Below, in pieces: positions 19,655 through 28,373 of a DNA stretch of 64,000 bases. Made by a program: the position numbers and the translations under genes. Location: positions 186,001 through 250,000 of the forward strand of contig NC_016533.1 in assembly GCF_000236905.1 (NCBI RefSeq). Direction: 5' to 3'. Numbering within the stretch: the first letter of the stretch is position 1; every line of letters begins with the position of its first letter. A model generated the notes under the pieces. That model worked only from the letters and a program-made list of their open reading frames with translations, was not told the origin of the DNA and ran no database searches. This DNA comes from Tetrapisispora phaffii CBS 4417 (Eukaryota > Ascomycota > Saccharomycetes > Saccharomycetales > Saccharomycetaceae).

Positions 19655-20638
19655 ATGATGGCGACAAAATTTGAAAGCCAATTATCTCTGTCAAGGCCAT
19701 ACCTAACAAGACTAGAACTTCAAGAAGCACAGAATAATACTGTCTCAGATGTGCGTACGTATTTGCAAAGGAAAAATGTGATCTTTGGCTTTCTAAGTGA
19801 ACTATGTGTCCATTTCCAGTTCCCTAGGAAAACGTTAGAGACAGCGATGTACTACTATCAAAGATACTATATATTTAATAAGTTTGAGAGTGAACTATGT
19901 CATACAGTGGCCACTAGTTGTCTATTACTGAGTTGCAAACAAGTAGAAACGTTCAAGAAGGCAAATGAACTATGTATCATGTCCTTTAAGTTAAGAAATA
20001 TGAATAATTATAAACAGGATGCAATCGAAAGCTTTAAGAAGAGGTTATTTCAAATTGAGTTAAGCATTTTGGAGACATGTGGGTTTGATTATAGAATTAA
20101 TAGCCGTGTGCATATTGATGAATATATTGTAAAACTAGGAAAAGCTTTAAAATTAAATCATGACATATGCTATTTGGCATGGATAATAGCTTACGATGCT
20201 ATTAGATTAAATATTTTACTCATAGTACCTCAACATGCAATTGCATTAGGTATACTAAAAATAACATGTGAGTTACTGGGTAAAAATGACATGAAAAATA
20301 TGAATAACTTTAATGAATTCAAAACAGAAATTGATTCAGTGAATGAAGCATATTTTGCCATTGTAAATTATTATATTAATGCATTTGATAATTGTAGTTT
20401 GAAAGACAATTTACCAACACACATTCTGCCGTCAGTTAACTTGGATAGTTTTATAGAATTGAAGAAAAATGCTGGAAACGATAGGGGATTGAAAGAACTA
20501 GGAGAACAAATAAGGAAATCTGACAAATATCTGACAACAGCTAGAGATTTCACTCAAATAGAAAGAAGGTATGTCTTATTACCTCAGTTTATCTCTGATG
20601 AAAAAACTGCATTAGGTGAGAAGCGATTTAAACTTTGA
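19655..20638 (+). CDS. CTK2: Ctk2, cyclin subunit of the CTDK-I RNA polymerase II kinase
   Basis: 327 residues (S. cerevisiae 323). With the kinase Ctk1 and with Ctk3 it phosphorylates Ser2 of the Pol II C-terminal repeats during elongation. A cyclin fold covers about residues 35-150: 'FPRKTLETAMYYYQRYYIFNKF' and 'TVATSCLLLSCKQVET' are close to the S. cerevisiae protein. A second cyclin-like fold follows, with 'AWIIAYDAIRL' and 'PQHAIALGILKI', and then 'FIELKKNAG'. The C-terminal 40 residues vary. The ATG at 19655 is followed at once by a second Met. Its position beside BET4 differs from S. cerevisiae, where YJL006C lies well away from YJL031C. Confidence 0.93.
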   Translation: MMATKFESQLSLSRPYLTRLELQEAQNNTVSDVRTYLQRKNVIFGFLSELCVHFQFPRKTLETAMYYYQRYYIFNKFESELCHTVATSCLLLSCKQVETFKKANELCIMSFKLRNMNNYKQDAIESFKKRLFQIELSILETCGFDYRINSRVHIDEYIVKLGKALKLNHDICYLAWIIAYDAIRLNILLIVPQHAIALGILKITCELLGKNDMKNMNNFNEFKTEIDSVNEAYFAIVNYYINAFDNCSLKDNLPTHILPSVNLDSFIELKKNAGNDRGLKELGEQIRKSDKYLTTARDFTQIERRYVLLPQFISDEKTALGEKRFKL

Positions 20639-20768
20639 ATCTCACAACGATTGAATGACAAATATATTTATGTATGTATGTACGCACAAGCCATTATATA
20701 GTTACGAATATAGGTCTTCATTTCCAGCCTTCATTGTCATAGCTAATTATTACATAATGATATTTAGA

Positions 20769-21839
20769 CTAGGTTTTGTTTCGTAAATGTAAGTACCTAT
20801 TTTTTCTGAGAGGATCAATTTCAATTAGTTTTTTAACATACTCTTGCGTCCTACATTCTTCTTGACTACCGAATCTTTTAGAAATTTCTTCTATAACTAT
20901 CAACATCTTTAAACACCAGGCGTTTTCCTTCCCTGAGAAATCGAGATCATCTTGATTAATGATGAGGATATTTTGCTTTACATCGTCTATCATTTTAACA
21001 TATTCTTCCGTAGTATAAGTATTAGAGACAATATCACTATTCAAAAACCATTTGATATATATCCATACGGATTGATCTTCAGCATCTGTATACATCGCAT
21101 TCGTAATATATTTCAGTTCGTCATCAATAAACTTTTTCTTATCTTCTATCTCATTGTTGGCAAACATAGCTGGTATCATATTTGCTCTTTGATGCCATGC
21201 AGAGAAATTTGAAATGTTATTATTAATTTTATTTGATGAATACTCAAATTCTTCTTTGTCCATACTCTCGCCAGTTCTATTCTCAATGCTAGAGATCACA
21301 ATCCTTCTATAATGCCACCCGTGATAATTCCTAGCATCAAGTTCTAATAGTTTACTGACAATCAATAATTCCCTCTTCCAAATCGAAACCGGGGAACCTG
21401 GATAATTATTCAACACCCAGACTCGATGACCCCAAATCCAATAGACCTTAGGATATATCTTTAATTCTGCCATAACAAAATCCAACTCCTCTTCCCAAAA
21501 TTTTGCTTCGAGTTGTTCCTTTAGGGCAATGATAGAATCTCTTCTAAAATTCCAAACAGCATTGAATTCAGGATTTATCTTCAATAGTTCTTTACTTTTC
21601 TGCAAGTTATCCAATGAATACTCTTTCTTCTCCTTTAACCCAAGGATAGTGGAAGTCAGCCGCCTGTAATTATTAATATTCTTAGCATCATTCAACTTCT
21701 TTTGTTCAAGAAGCTCTTGATTCCATTGTCTTCTTTTCACACCATGCTATAATTCAAATAAAATACATAGTTGTTAGTAGAACAGTTTATGAGTAAACAC
21801 TAAAACAAAAACAAAAATAGTTATTTAAATACATACCAT
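20769..21839 (-). CDS. BET4: Bet4, alpha subunit of Rab geranylgeranyltransferase (spliced)
   Basis: 326 residues from two exons: the ATG at 21837-21839, then 20769-21746 after a 90-nt intron. With Bet2 it attaches geranylgeranyl groups to Ypt/Rab GTPases delivered by the escort protein Mrs6, and so is needed for ER-Golgi traffic. The spliced start reads MHGVKRRQW, nearly identical to S. cerevisiae MHGIKRKQW, which supports the splice model. Five alpha-subunit (PFTA) repeats are visible: 'NAVWNFRR', 'WIWGHRVW', 'NYHGWHYRR', 'NFSAWHQR' and 'QSVWIYIKW'. The end 'DPLRKNRYLHL' is also conserved. Without the intron the second exon would have no ATG near its 5' end. The S. cerevisiae gene has an intron at the same place. 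Confidence 0.95.
21747..21836 (-). other. BET4: Spliceosomal intron of BET4
   Basis: 90 nt. It has 5' GTATGT directly after the ATG, a perfect TACTAAC branch site (21773-21779 on the minus strand) and a TAG 3' site about 26 nt further on. Exon 1 contributes only the start codon to the protein. Confidence 0.95.
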
Positions 21840-22121
21840 AGTTTAACAATCGATCTGGCACTGTGTTATTGGCTCTCTATGTAACACCAAAACCTTTACC
21901 TTTACTCATTTCAAAGAGTGCGACTTTTATAATATCTAGATTTGTTTTTTTATGTTCATATTTGAAATCAAATACCAAAATATTTTGGATAAAGATTAAT
22001 TGATTATGGGATTTATTAGTGAGACTTGAACGTCGAGACAGTCACCATTCAATTTGAACTTGATAGCTAGTTTAGAATTCGAAGGTATCGCCAAGTTGGA
22101 TTAGGTAAAGAGTCCATCGAT

Positions 22122-22730
22122 ATGTCAAAGGGTATTGATTTAAAAGGTTCAACGAGAACCATATCTGAATTCTTTGAGTATAGCATCAACTCTATTTTGT
22201 ACCAAAGAGGAATCTATCCTGCAGAAGATTTTACAACAGTCAAGAAATATGATTTAACACTAATGAGGACTCATGATGATGAATTAAAACAATATATTAG
22301 AAAGATTCTATCACAGGTTCATAAATGGTTATTAAGTGGTAAATGCAATAAACTAGTGCTATGTGTAGTGGATAGAGATGAAGGGGATACTGTTGAAAGA
22401 TGGGCCTTTAACGTCACTCATATAAGCAAAGAGCCACAAGAAAGTATAACGGAAGAAGTTACTCCAATATCGCAAGAAGAAACGCAAAAGCAAATTAGAG
22501 CTCTCATAAGGCAAATTACAGCAAGTGTGACATTTTTACCAGAGTTAGAAAATGAAGGCAACTATACATTCAATGTATTAGCTTATACAGATGCAGATGC
22601 AATTGTACCTTTAGAATGGTCGGATTCTAGCAGTAAAGAGATAGAAGATGGCGAAATGGTGGAATTTCGAAGTTTTAACACAGAGATGCATAAAATTGGT
22701 GCTCAAGTGAGTTATAAGTACCAACAATAA
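22122..22730 (+). CDS. MAD2: Mad2, HORMA-domain spindle checkpoint protein
   Basis: 202 residues (S. cerevisiae 196). Mad2 binds Mad1 at unattached kinetochores and, after changing fold, inhibits Cdc20 as part of the mitotic checkpoint complex. The whole protein is one HORMA domain. Recognisable parts are 'LKGSTRTISEFFEYSINSIL' at about 7-26, 'QRGIYPAEDF', 'WLLSGKCNKLVLCV' and the C-terminal safety-belt region 'EMVEFRSFNTEMHKIGAQVSYKY'. It starts at the first ATG. Divergent from BET4 with about 280 bp between, and followed by VPS53, the order YJL031C-030W-029C of S. cerevisiae. Confidence 0.96.
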   Translation: MSKGIDLKGSTRTISEFFEYSINSILYQRGIYPAEDFTTVKKYDLTLMRTHDDELKQYIRKILSQVHKWLLSGKCNKLVLCVVDRDEGDTVERWAFNVTHISKEPQESITEEVTPISQEETQKQIRALIRQITASVTFLPELENEGNYTFNVLAYTDADAIVPLEWSDSSSKEIEDGEMVEFRSFNTEMHKIGAQVSYKYQQ

Positions 22731-22919
22731 TCCAAACAGATAGTTTAGCATATCTATCTCATGGATGCTCATTAATGTAAAAAAAATAGCATAAATCATA
22801 TACTGCATTGCATGCAATATATAATAATATATTTACAATCCTGAATATTCTTATCTTAACCATATAATGCTCTCATTTGGCAAATATACTATTTACAATA
22901 ATATATATTCTTAAATGTT

Positions 22920-25409
22920 CTACCTAACGTGCCTGCTTGCAATTGATCTCTTTGGAGCTGGTATTTTCATTTGTTGTTTTATAAAAACAAGCCATTTTTC
23001 ATCTTCAATTCTGTAAAGATTATTTTGGAAATTAGACAACAATGCAGGCTGCCAAGTAAATATAAATTCAGAGTTATTTGCTGGTGTCTTGGTTGCAGTC
23101 TTAGATTTATCACCCCTCTCCTCAATGATTTCTTGAGAATCTCTTTCATTTACGTCTAAAGTAAAAACTTTCCAGTATGATTTCCAAACATTCAAATCCC
23201 ATTCAATTCCCTTTATGCAAAATAAAAAGGCCCAGACAATTGGATTTGTGTTTTTATTGGTTAATCTATTATAATTATCACAATAATCTTCTGGAGAATT
23301 CATTGGTACCATAATCAGTTTGACAAAACTTAATATCTGATCTATATTATTATTTATATGCTTTTTCACTCTTTTAGATGATGTATTCTGCAATGAATCA
23401 GTTTCCATATTTAAAACTAAATTATTAAAAATATCTTTTAACAATTGAGAATCTAATAAAAGTTGTTCACCAATGAGCACAACTTTCCTGGAATCAAGTT
23501 TTCTTTTTATAATAGTGTTTCCTTGAATGAATGGAGGTTGAGGTTGTAGAAGCTTAATTATACATCCAATAAAACTGTTGGTTATTGAATCAATTAATCT
23601 ATCCAGAAAATTCCAACTATATACATCTCTATTGAAATATTTTAATATCAATTCAATAGTAGTTTGTTTAGTCTTTTCAGGAGCCGAGGACTCGATATCG
23701 TCAGTATTAGTGGAAGTAGCTTCAGTTGTTGTCAACGTATTTTTCAAAGTGATCATATATCTACTATAATCTTCTACCAATATATTTGACCAATTCGTGT
23801 TGTTGAATTCTCTCCAGACATATACCAAATCCAAAGGTAATATTCTAGTTAGTAAAGTATTATTACCTGAAGCTAATAAATTACCATAAACATTTTTAAT
23901 AGGAACAAATATATTTGAAATCTCATTTTTATTTTGTGAAAATTCTAACAACTTTTCTTCCAATTGACTAATTGTTCTTGAACAATAATCTGTAGTATTA
24001 ATCATTAATAATGTGTATTTAATTGCTTCCTCTTTATTTTTGATTTCTTCTCTTTCTGGCAAAATCAATGGGGTTAAAAGTTTCTTTGAGTATTCATTCA
24101 ACCATTTAGAAAAAAAAATAGCTAATGATTTTAAAATGTGATCATTCATTGTGTTATTTCCTTCACCGTTAGATCCATTTCCCATTAACTCGAACGATTG
24201 TGAGAGGATGGAACGGTATGTTCTAAATAGATCAGCACTAGATTGAATCACTAGTGATTGATTATTCAAATTGTCCGGAATCTTATTTTCACTTAAATAT
24301 GTTAAGAATTTTTCATCCATTAATTTATCTTGGTTTTTAATCCATAGAGACGAATATGGTTCGAAAGCAGTTGAGATCTTTTTAACTTTGACTTTTCTGG
24401 AGAATCTTAAGTCAATGTATCTTTCAAACTCCAAAGTATCCTGCAGAACAGTCATGAATAAATCGATCGATGGATTGGCATCATTAAACTCCTTTTTCAA
24501 CAGGACTTTCAAGTCAGTAGATATCCATGAGTAGAATGTTCCAGTCAACTTGAGTTGGATTTCCCAATCATCTGGGAAATATTCACTTAAGTTTTCCTTG
24601 TAGTTGTTCAAAATCTTTTTAAAGAAGATGTAACGTCTTGGCAAATTATCCAAAGAACCTGCTTCATCATCCAATTGGAAGATTTCCTTAATTTCGTATA
24701 ACAACTTGTCGATACAGAAATCCATTAATTTTGACTTTGTTGCATTATCAGTCTCTAATATTTCGTAGATACATTGCTTCAAATCTGTAGATAAGTTATT
24801 GGATATTCTAGAGGAATCATCTTTCGCACCTGGATTTTTTGCCAATATTTTCTTGTAGACATTGATGATTTCAGTGGATATATCTGCTTTCAGTACTTTC
24901 ACCAATCTTAACAAGTTCACAATTTCATCGACCGATTTATAATTATCGAAAGTACTATCAGCCAAAGAGCACATGATTTTATAATTCGAAGACATCTCCA
25001 AATCAAAAGATTTATTTTTCAAACACATTGAACAAACTGTGTAACTTTGCATGAGTATTTTAAGATGCTGTAAAAAAGTCATTGAATGAGTGATATTCTT
25101 CTTTGCATTATCCAAATGGGAGATATCTTTGATCAGATTCGATATGGTGTCCTGTGATTTCTTTGCGAATACTTTTGTCCCTTCAAACTCATTGAATATA
25201 CTGACAATGTCGAGCACTGGGGGTCCACTATGGGGACTGGCAGCACTTTCAGCACTCAAAGGGTCAGCATTGCTGCTGCCATCCATCAAAGAAGCTCTGT
25301 AACTCGCTGTGGTGTTAATCAACTCGTCAATATTGTCCAACGCCTCTCTATGAACCAATATATTCGTTATATCCTCAATGGGATTATAATTCAAAGTATT
25401 TGAAATCAT
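22920..25409 (-). CDS. VPS53: Vps53, GARP tethering complex subunit
   Basis: 829 residues (S. cerevisiae 822). With Vps51, Vps52 and Vps54 it tethers endosome-derived vesicles to the late Golgi. The N-terminal region 'YNPIEDITNILVHREALDNIDELI' and the coiled-coil segment around residues 65-120 are typical. The long alpha-helical rod has no catalytic motif, as expected for a CATCHR-family tether. The start ATG at 25407-25409 opens a sequence aligned with the family from its first residues. Asn- and Lys-rich loops (around 410-420 and 540-560) make up the extra length. Confidence 0.93.
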   Translation of the reverse strand: MISNTLNYNPIEDITNILVHREALDNIDELINTTASYRASLMDGSSNADPLSAESAASPHSGPPVLDIVSIFNEFEGTKVFAKKSQDTISNLIKDISHLDNAKKNITHSMTFLQHLKILMQSYTVCSMCLKNKSFDLEMSSNYKIMCSLADSTFDNYKSVDEIVNLLRLVKVLKADISTEIINVYKKILAKNPGAKDDSSRISNNLSTDLKQCIYEILETDNATKSKLMDFCIDKLLYEIKEIFQLDDEAGSLDNLPRRYIFFKKILNNYKENLSEYFPDDWEIQLKLTGTFYSWISTDLKVLLKKEFNDANPSIDLFMTVLQDTLEFERYIDLRFSRKVKVKKISTAFEPYSSLWIKNQDKLMDEKFLTYLSENKIPDNLNNQSLVIQSSADLFRTYRSILSQSFELMGNGSNGEGNNTMNDHILKSLAIFFSKWLNEYSKKLLTPLILPEREEIKNKEEAIKYTLLMINTTDYCSRTISQLEEKLLEFSQNKNEISNIFVPIKNVYGNLLASGNNTLLTRILPLDLVYVWREFNNTNWSNILVEDYSRYMITLKNTLTTTEATSTNTDDIESSAPEKTKQTTIELILKYFNRDVYSWNFLDRLIDSITNSFIGCIIKLLQPQPPFIQGNTIIKRKLDSRKVVLIGEQLLLDSQLLKDIFNNLVLNMETDSLQNTSSKRVKKHINNNIDQILSFVKLIMVPMNSPEDYCDNYNRLTNKNTNPIVWAFLFCIKGIEWDLNVWKSYWKVFTLDVNERDSQEIIEERGDKSKTATKTPANNSEFIFTWQPALLSNFQNNLYRIEDEKWLVFIKQQMKIPAPKRSIASRHVR

Positions 25410-25791
25410 CTGTGTTTAACGAGAGCCCAAACCCAAAATCTACTGCTGCAACAACACACTTAGGACAGCCAGTTACAATTATCCCTATGCAGTTGCGTTA
25501 CCTAGCACACTATCTTGGATTACAACTGTGCTTATGGGTAAACTAGTTGTGAGTTGTTTTGAGTTACGAAGTTTCCACTTTTTATATGTAGTCGCTTAAC
25601 TATGTGCAAGACGAATGGCCCAAAGCAAAGAAAGTGACTGTGGCTAAAGTGGTGTTTCTTTTAATGCCCAATGGCATCCCAGGGACCCCATCGTATTCGG
25701 TCGTGAGAGTATGCGGTGGGGTCAGAAGGTGGGTCTTTTGGTGTGTTGCAGATACATTAGCACATCATAGCCAAAAAGCAAAAAAATTGGC
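25410..25791. other. Intergenic, VPS53 promoter and tRNA-Met 3' flank
   Basis: VPS53 and tRNA-Met are both on the minus strand. An A-rich run just below 25792 supplies the T-run Pol III terminator. No other element is clear. Confidence 0.5.
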
Positions 25792-25864
25792 TGCTCCAGG
25801 GGAGGTTCGAACTCTCGACCTTCAGATTATGAGACTGACGCTCTTCCGACTGAGCTACTGAAGC
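25792..25864 (-). tRNA. tRNA-Met(CAT), elongator
   Basis: 73 nt on the minus strand. The acceptor GCTTCAG pairs with CTGGAGC, with discriminator A. The A box is TAGCTCAGTCGG, the anticodon CAT lies in the loop CTCATAA, and the B box is GAGTTCGAACC. The acceptor stem and T arm match elongator rather than initiator tRNA-Met. No intron. Confidence 0.97.
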
Positions 25865-26217
25865 CGCAAATTTACCAGTTTTCGGCCCGCGATGCAGCAC
25901 CAGCACGCCCTGGCCAGGCACGTGATCTGCTACCAGTTGCTCTGGGCAGGTCACGTGGCACTTTTTAGTGGCGATTTCTTGAAAATTTGTTTGAGATTGG
26001 AAAACTGTTTACAGAATTTGGACCTCATTGAATAATGGAACACTGAACACTGGAACACTGGAAATTGTCGAAGATGTGAACGACTGGGAAGGCCTATAAG
26101 ACGGGGATCTGTGAGGTTCTTGTAGGTTTGGTTGTTGCTGGAGTGTTATGTGTGTGAGTTTGTGTGTCTCTTTTGTTTATCAAATCGTACCAGAACCGCA
26201 AGCGAACGTTTTTTACT
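25865..26217. promoter_or_regulatory. CCT8 upstream region with two CACGTG sites
   Basis: CACGTG occurs at 25919-25924 and at 25952-25957; the second is within GTCACGTG, the Cbf1 consensus. The pair sits between the tRNA 5' end and CCT8, 260-300 bp before its ATG. The block 25880-25960 is GC-rich compared with its surroundings. Confidence 0.5.
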
Positions 26218-27927
26218 ATGTCTTTGAAGTTACCTCAGAATCCAAACGCTGGGCTGTTCAAGCAAGGTTACAACAGTTATTCCAATGCCGATGGTCAGAT
26301 CAACAAGTCTATTGCTGCCATCAGAGAGATTCACCAGATGTGTTTGAGTTCCATTGGTCCGTGTGGTAGAAATAAGGTTATTATTAATCATTTGGGCAAA
26401 ATCATTATTACTAACGACGCTGCCACCATGTTAAGAGAACTAGATATTATCCATCCTGCTGTCAGGGTGTTGGTTATGGCTACTGAACAACAGAAAATTG
26501 ATATGGGTGATTGTACTAATCTCGTCATGGTTCTTGCTGCTGAGTTGTTGAACGTTGCTGAAAAACTGATCTCTCTAGGTCTATCTCCAATTGAAATCAT
26601 CCAGGGTTATAATATGGCTAAGAACTTTACTTTCAAAGAGCTAGATTCAATGGTGGTTAATGAAATCGAGGATAGGAACGATAAACTAGAGTTGAAGAAA
26701 ATTCTGAAACCAGTCATCGCCTCAAAGCAGTACGGCTCCGAAGACTTACTAAGTGATTTGGTCGCCGATGCTGTGGCTCATGTTCTTCCAAAGAATGTTC
26801 CAAGTGGCCAAATTCCTTTTTTCAATGTTGATTCCGTCAGAGTGGTCAAGATTATGGGTGGTTCTTTGAACAACTCAACTGTCATCAAAGGTATGGTATT
26901 CAACCGCGAACCTGAGGGTCATCTGAAGTCTTTACCAGCCGGTATCAAGCACAAAGTCGCTGTTTTCACTTGTCCCCTAGATATTGCAAACACAGAGACA
27001 AAAGGCACCGTTCTATTACACAATGCGGAGGAAATGTTGAATTTCTCAAAAGATGAAGAAAAACAGATCGACAACATGATGAAAGAAATCGCCGATATGG
27101 GCGTCACTTGTGTTGTTGCAGGTGCAGGTGTCGGTGAATTAGCTTTACACTATTTGAATAGATACAATATTTTGGTCTTGAAGGTGCCAAGTAAATTCGA
27201 ACTGAGAAGAATATGTAGAGTTTGTGGGGCTACTCCATTACCAAGACTGGGTGCTCCAACTCCAGAAGAAATTGGTATTATTGAGACAGTCAAGACTATG
27301 GAAATTGGTGGTGACAGAGTTACTATTTTCCAACAAGAATCAGGTGAAATTACTAGAACTGCCACAATTATCTTAAGAGGTGCTACACAAAATAACTTAG
27401 ACGATATCGAAAGAGCTATCGACGACGGTGTTGCTGTCATTAAAGGTTTGATGAAACCAGATGGTGGTAAGTTATTACCAGGTGCCGGTGCCACTGAAAT
27501 CGAATTGGTTTCAAGAATTACAAAATACGGTGAGAGAACCCCAGGTTTATTACAGTTAGCTATAAAACAATTTGCACTAGCATTCGAAGTCATTCCACGT
27601 ACTTTGGCTGAGACTGCCGGTCTTGATGTGAACGAAGTACTACCAAACTTATATTCTGCACACAACGTTACAAACGACGAAGAACATAATGATATCGACC
27701 ATTTATGTAAAGGTGTCCAGTTAGACGGCGAATCAGCAGATGGCGTAACAGACATTAGAGAAGAAGGCATTTACGATGCACTAGCAGCTAAGAAATTTGC
27801 CATTAACGTTGCCACAGAAGCTGCCAACACAGTGCTGTCCATCGATCAAATTATTATGGCAAAGAGAGCAGGTGGTCCAGCCCCTCCAAGCCGTCCAAAG
27901 CCAGGCAACTGGGATCAAGATGATTAA
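26218..27927 (+). CDS. CCT8: Cct8, theta subunit of the TRiC/CCT chaperonin
   Basis: 569 residues from the ATG at 26218 (S. cerevisiae 568); the longer open frame begins only with GTG. One of eight subunits of the cytosolic chaperonin that folds actin and tubulin. The start 'LPQNPNAGLFKQGYNSYSNADG' and the end 'PGNWDQDD' are diagnostic for theta. Group II chaperonin elements are present: 'GPCGRNK' (48-53), 'TNDAATML' (65-72), the 'AGAGVGELALHYLNRY' region, and 'LLPGAGATEIEL' followed by 'YGERTPGLLQLAIKQFA'. The ATP-site motif normally written GDGT reads G97-D98-C99-T100. High codon bias suggests strong expression. Confidence 0.98.
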   Translation: MSLKLPQNPNAGLFKQGYNSYSNADGQINKSIAAIREIHQMCLSSIGPCGRNKVIINHLGKIIITNDAATMLRELDIIHPAVRVLVMATEQQKIDMGDCTNLVMVLAAELLNVAEKLISLGLSPIEIIQGYNMAKNFTFKELDSMVVNEIEDRNDKLELKKILKPVIASKQYGSEDLLSDLVADAVAHVLPKNVPSGQIPFFNVDSVRVVKIMGGSLNNSTVIKGMVFNREPEGHLKSLPAGIKHKVAVFTCPLDIANTETKGTVLLHNAEEMLNFSKDEEKQIDNMMKEIADMGVTCVVAGAGVGELALHYLNRYNILVLKVPSKFELRRICRVCGATPLPRLGAPTPEEIGIIETVKTMEIGGDRVTIFQQESGEITRTATIILRGATQNNLDDIERAIDDGVAVIKGLMKPDGGKLLPGAGATEIELVSRITKYGERTPGLLQLAIKQFALAFEVIPRTLAETAGLDVNEVLPNLYSAHNVTNDEEHNDIDHLCKGVQLDGESADGVTDIREEGIYDALAAKKFAINVATEAANTVLSIDQIIMAKRAGGPAPPSRPKPGNWDQDD

Positions 27928-28373
27928 AAATAATTTATATATAGATAAATACATACATACGTATTGCTTATACCGTACTTAATCATTACCTATTAATGTA
28001 ATATAAAAATACAAAACTATAAATTGAATAACAGTAACTCCAGGTAAAAACATCAGAAAAGTGGAACTAGGATGGGTATAGAAGTTAGGCATGATCAAGT
28101 TTCATGGTTGTTGACAAGACCATCAATACATTACAGGATCATGTTTAGTTAACTTACACTGTCATTGAACATATCTTCATATTCGTGAAAAGTGACCATA
28201 AAATTTTGAAATAAATTTTAGCGATGAGATGAGATGAGATGATTAAGACATTCTTTCATTAGTTCTTGATAGTCGTTGGGTAAATGTTACAATGATTACA
28301 TAAATGACTTTGCCGTTTTCCGAAGTTCTTCTCTTATATCTTGGCATTAGCAAAACAAAAACAAACAATCGAA
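27928..28373. promoter_or_regulatory. NOP9 upstream region
   Basis: CCT8 3' flank and NOP9 promoter, both genes on the plus strand. The PAC/RRPE element is listed separately. A TTTTCCGAAG at about 28317 recalls a centromere CDEIII core, but no CDEI or CDEII accompanies it. Confidence 0.5.
28201..28242 (+). promoter_or_regulatory. RRPE and repeat-expanded PAC of NOP9
   Basis: AAATTTT elements at 28201-28219, then GCGATGAG at 28221-28228. The PAC core continues as a tandem ATGAG repeat of 5-bp period to about 28242. It lies about 130-170 bp before the ATG. Confidence 0.68.

Noticed and set aside
27150..27770. 206-codon ORF antisense to CCT8
   Set aside because: Same reason: mirror of a highly biased, conserved gene.
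28180..28335. Possible point centromere (TTTTCCGAAG core)
   Set aside because: No RTCACRTG element followed by a roughly 80-bp AT-rich CDEII at the right distance; the site lies in the NOP9 promoter.
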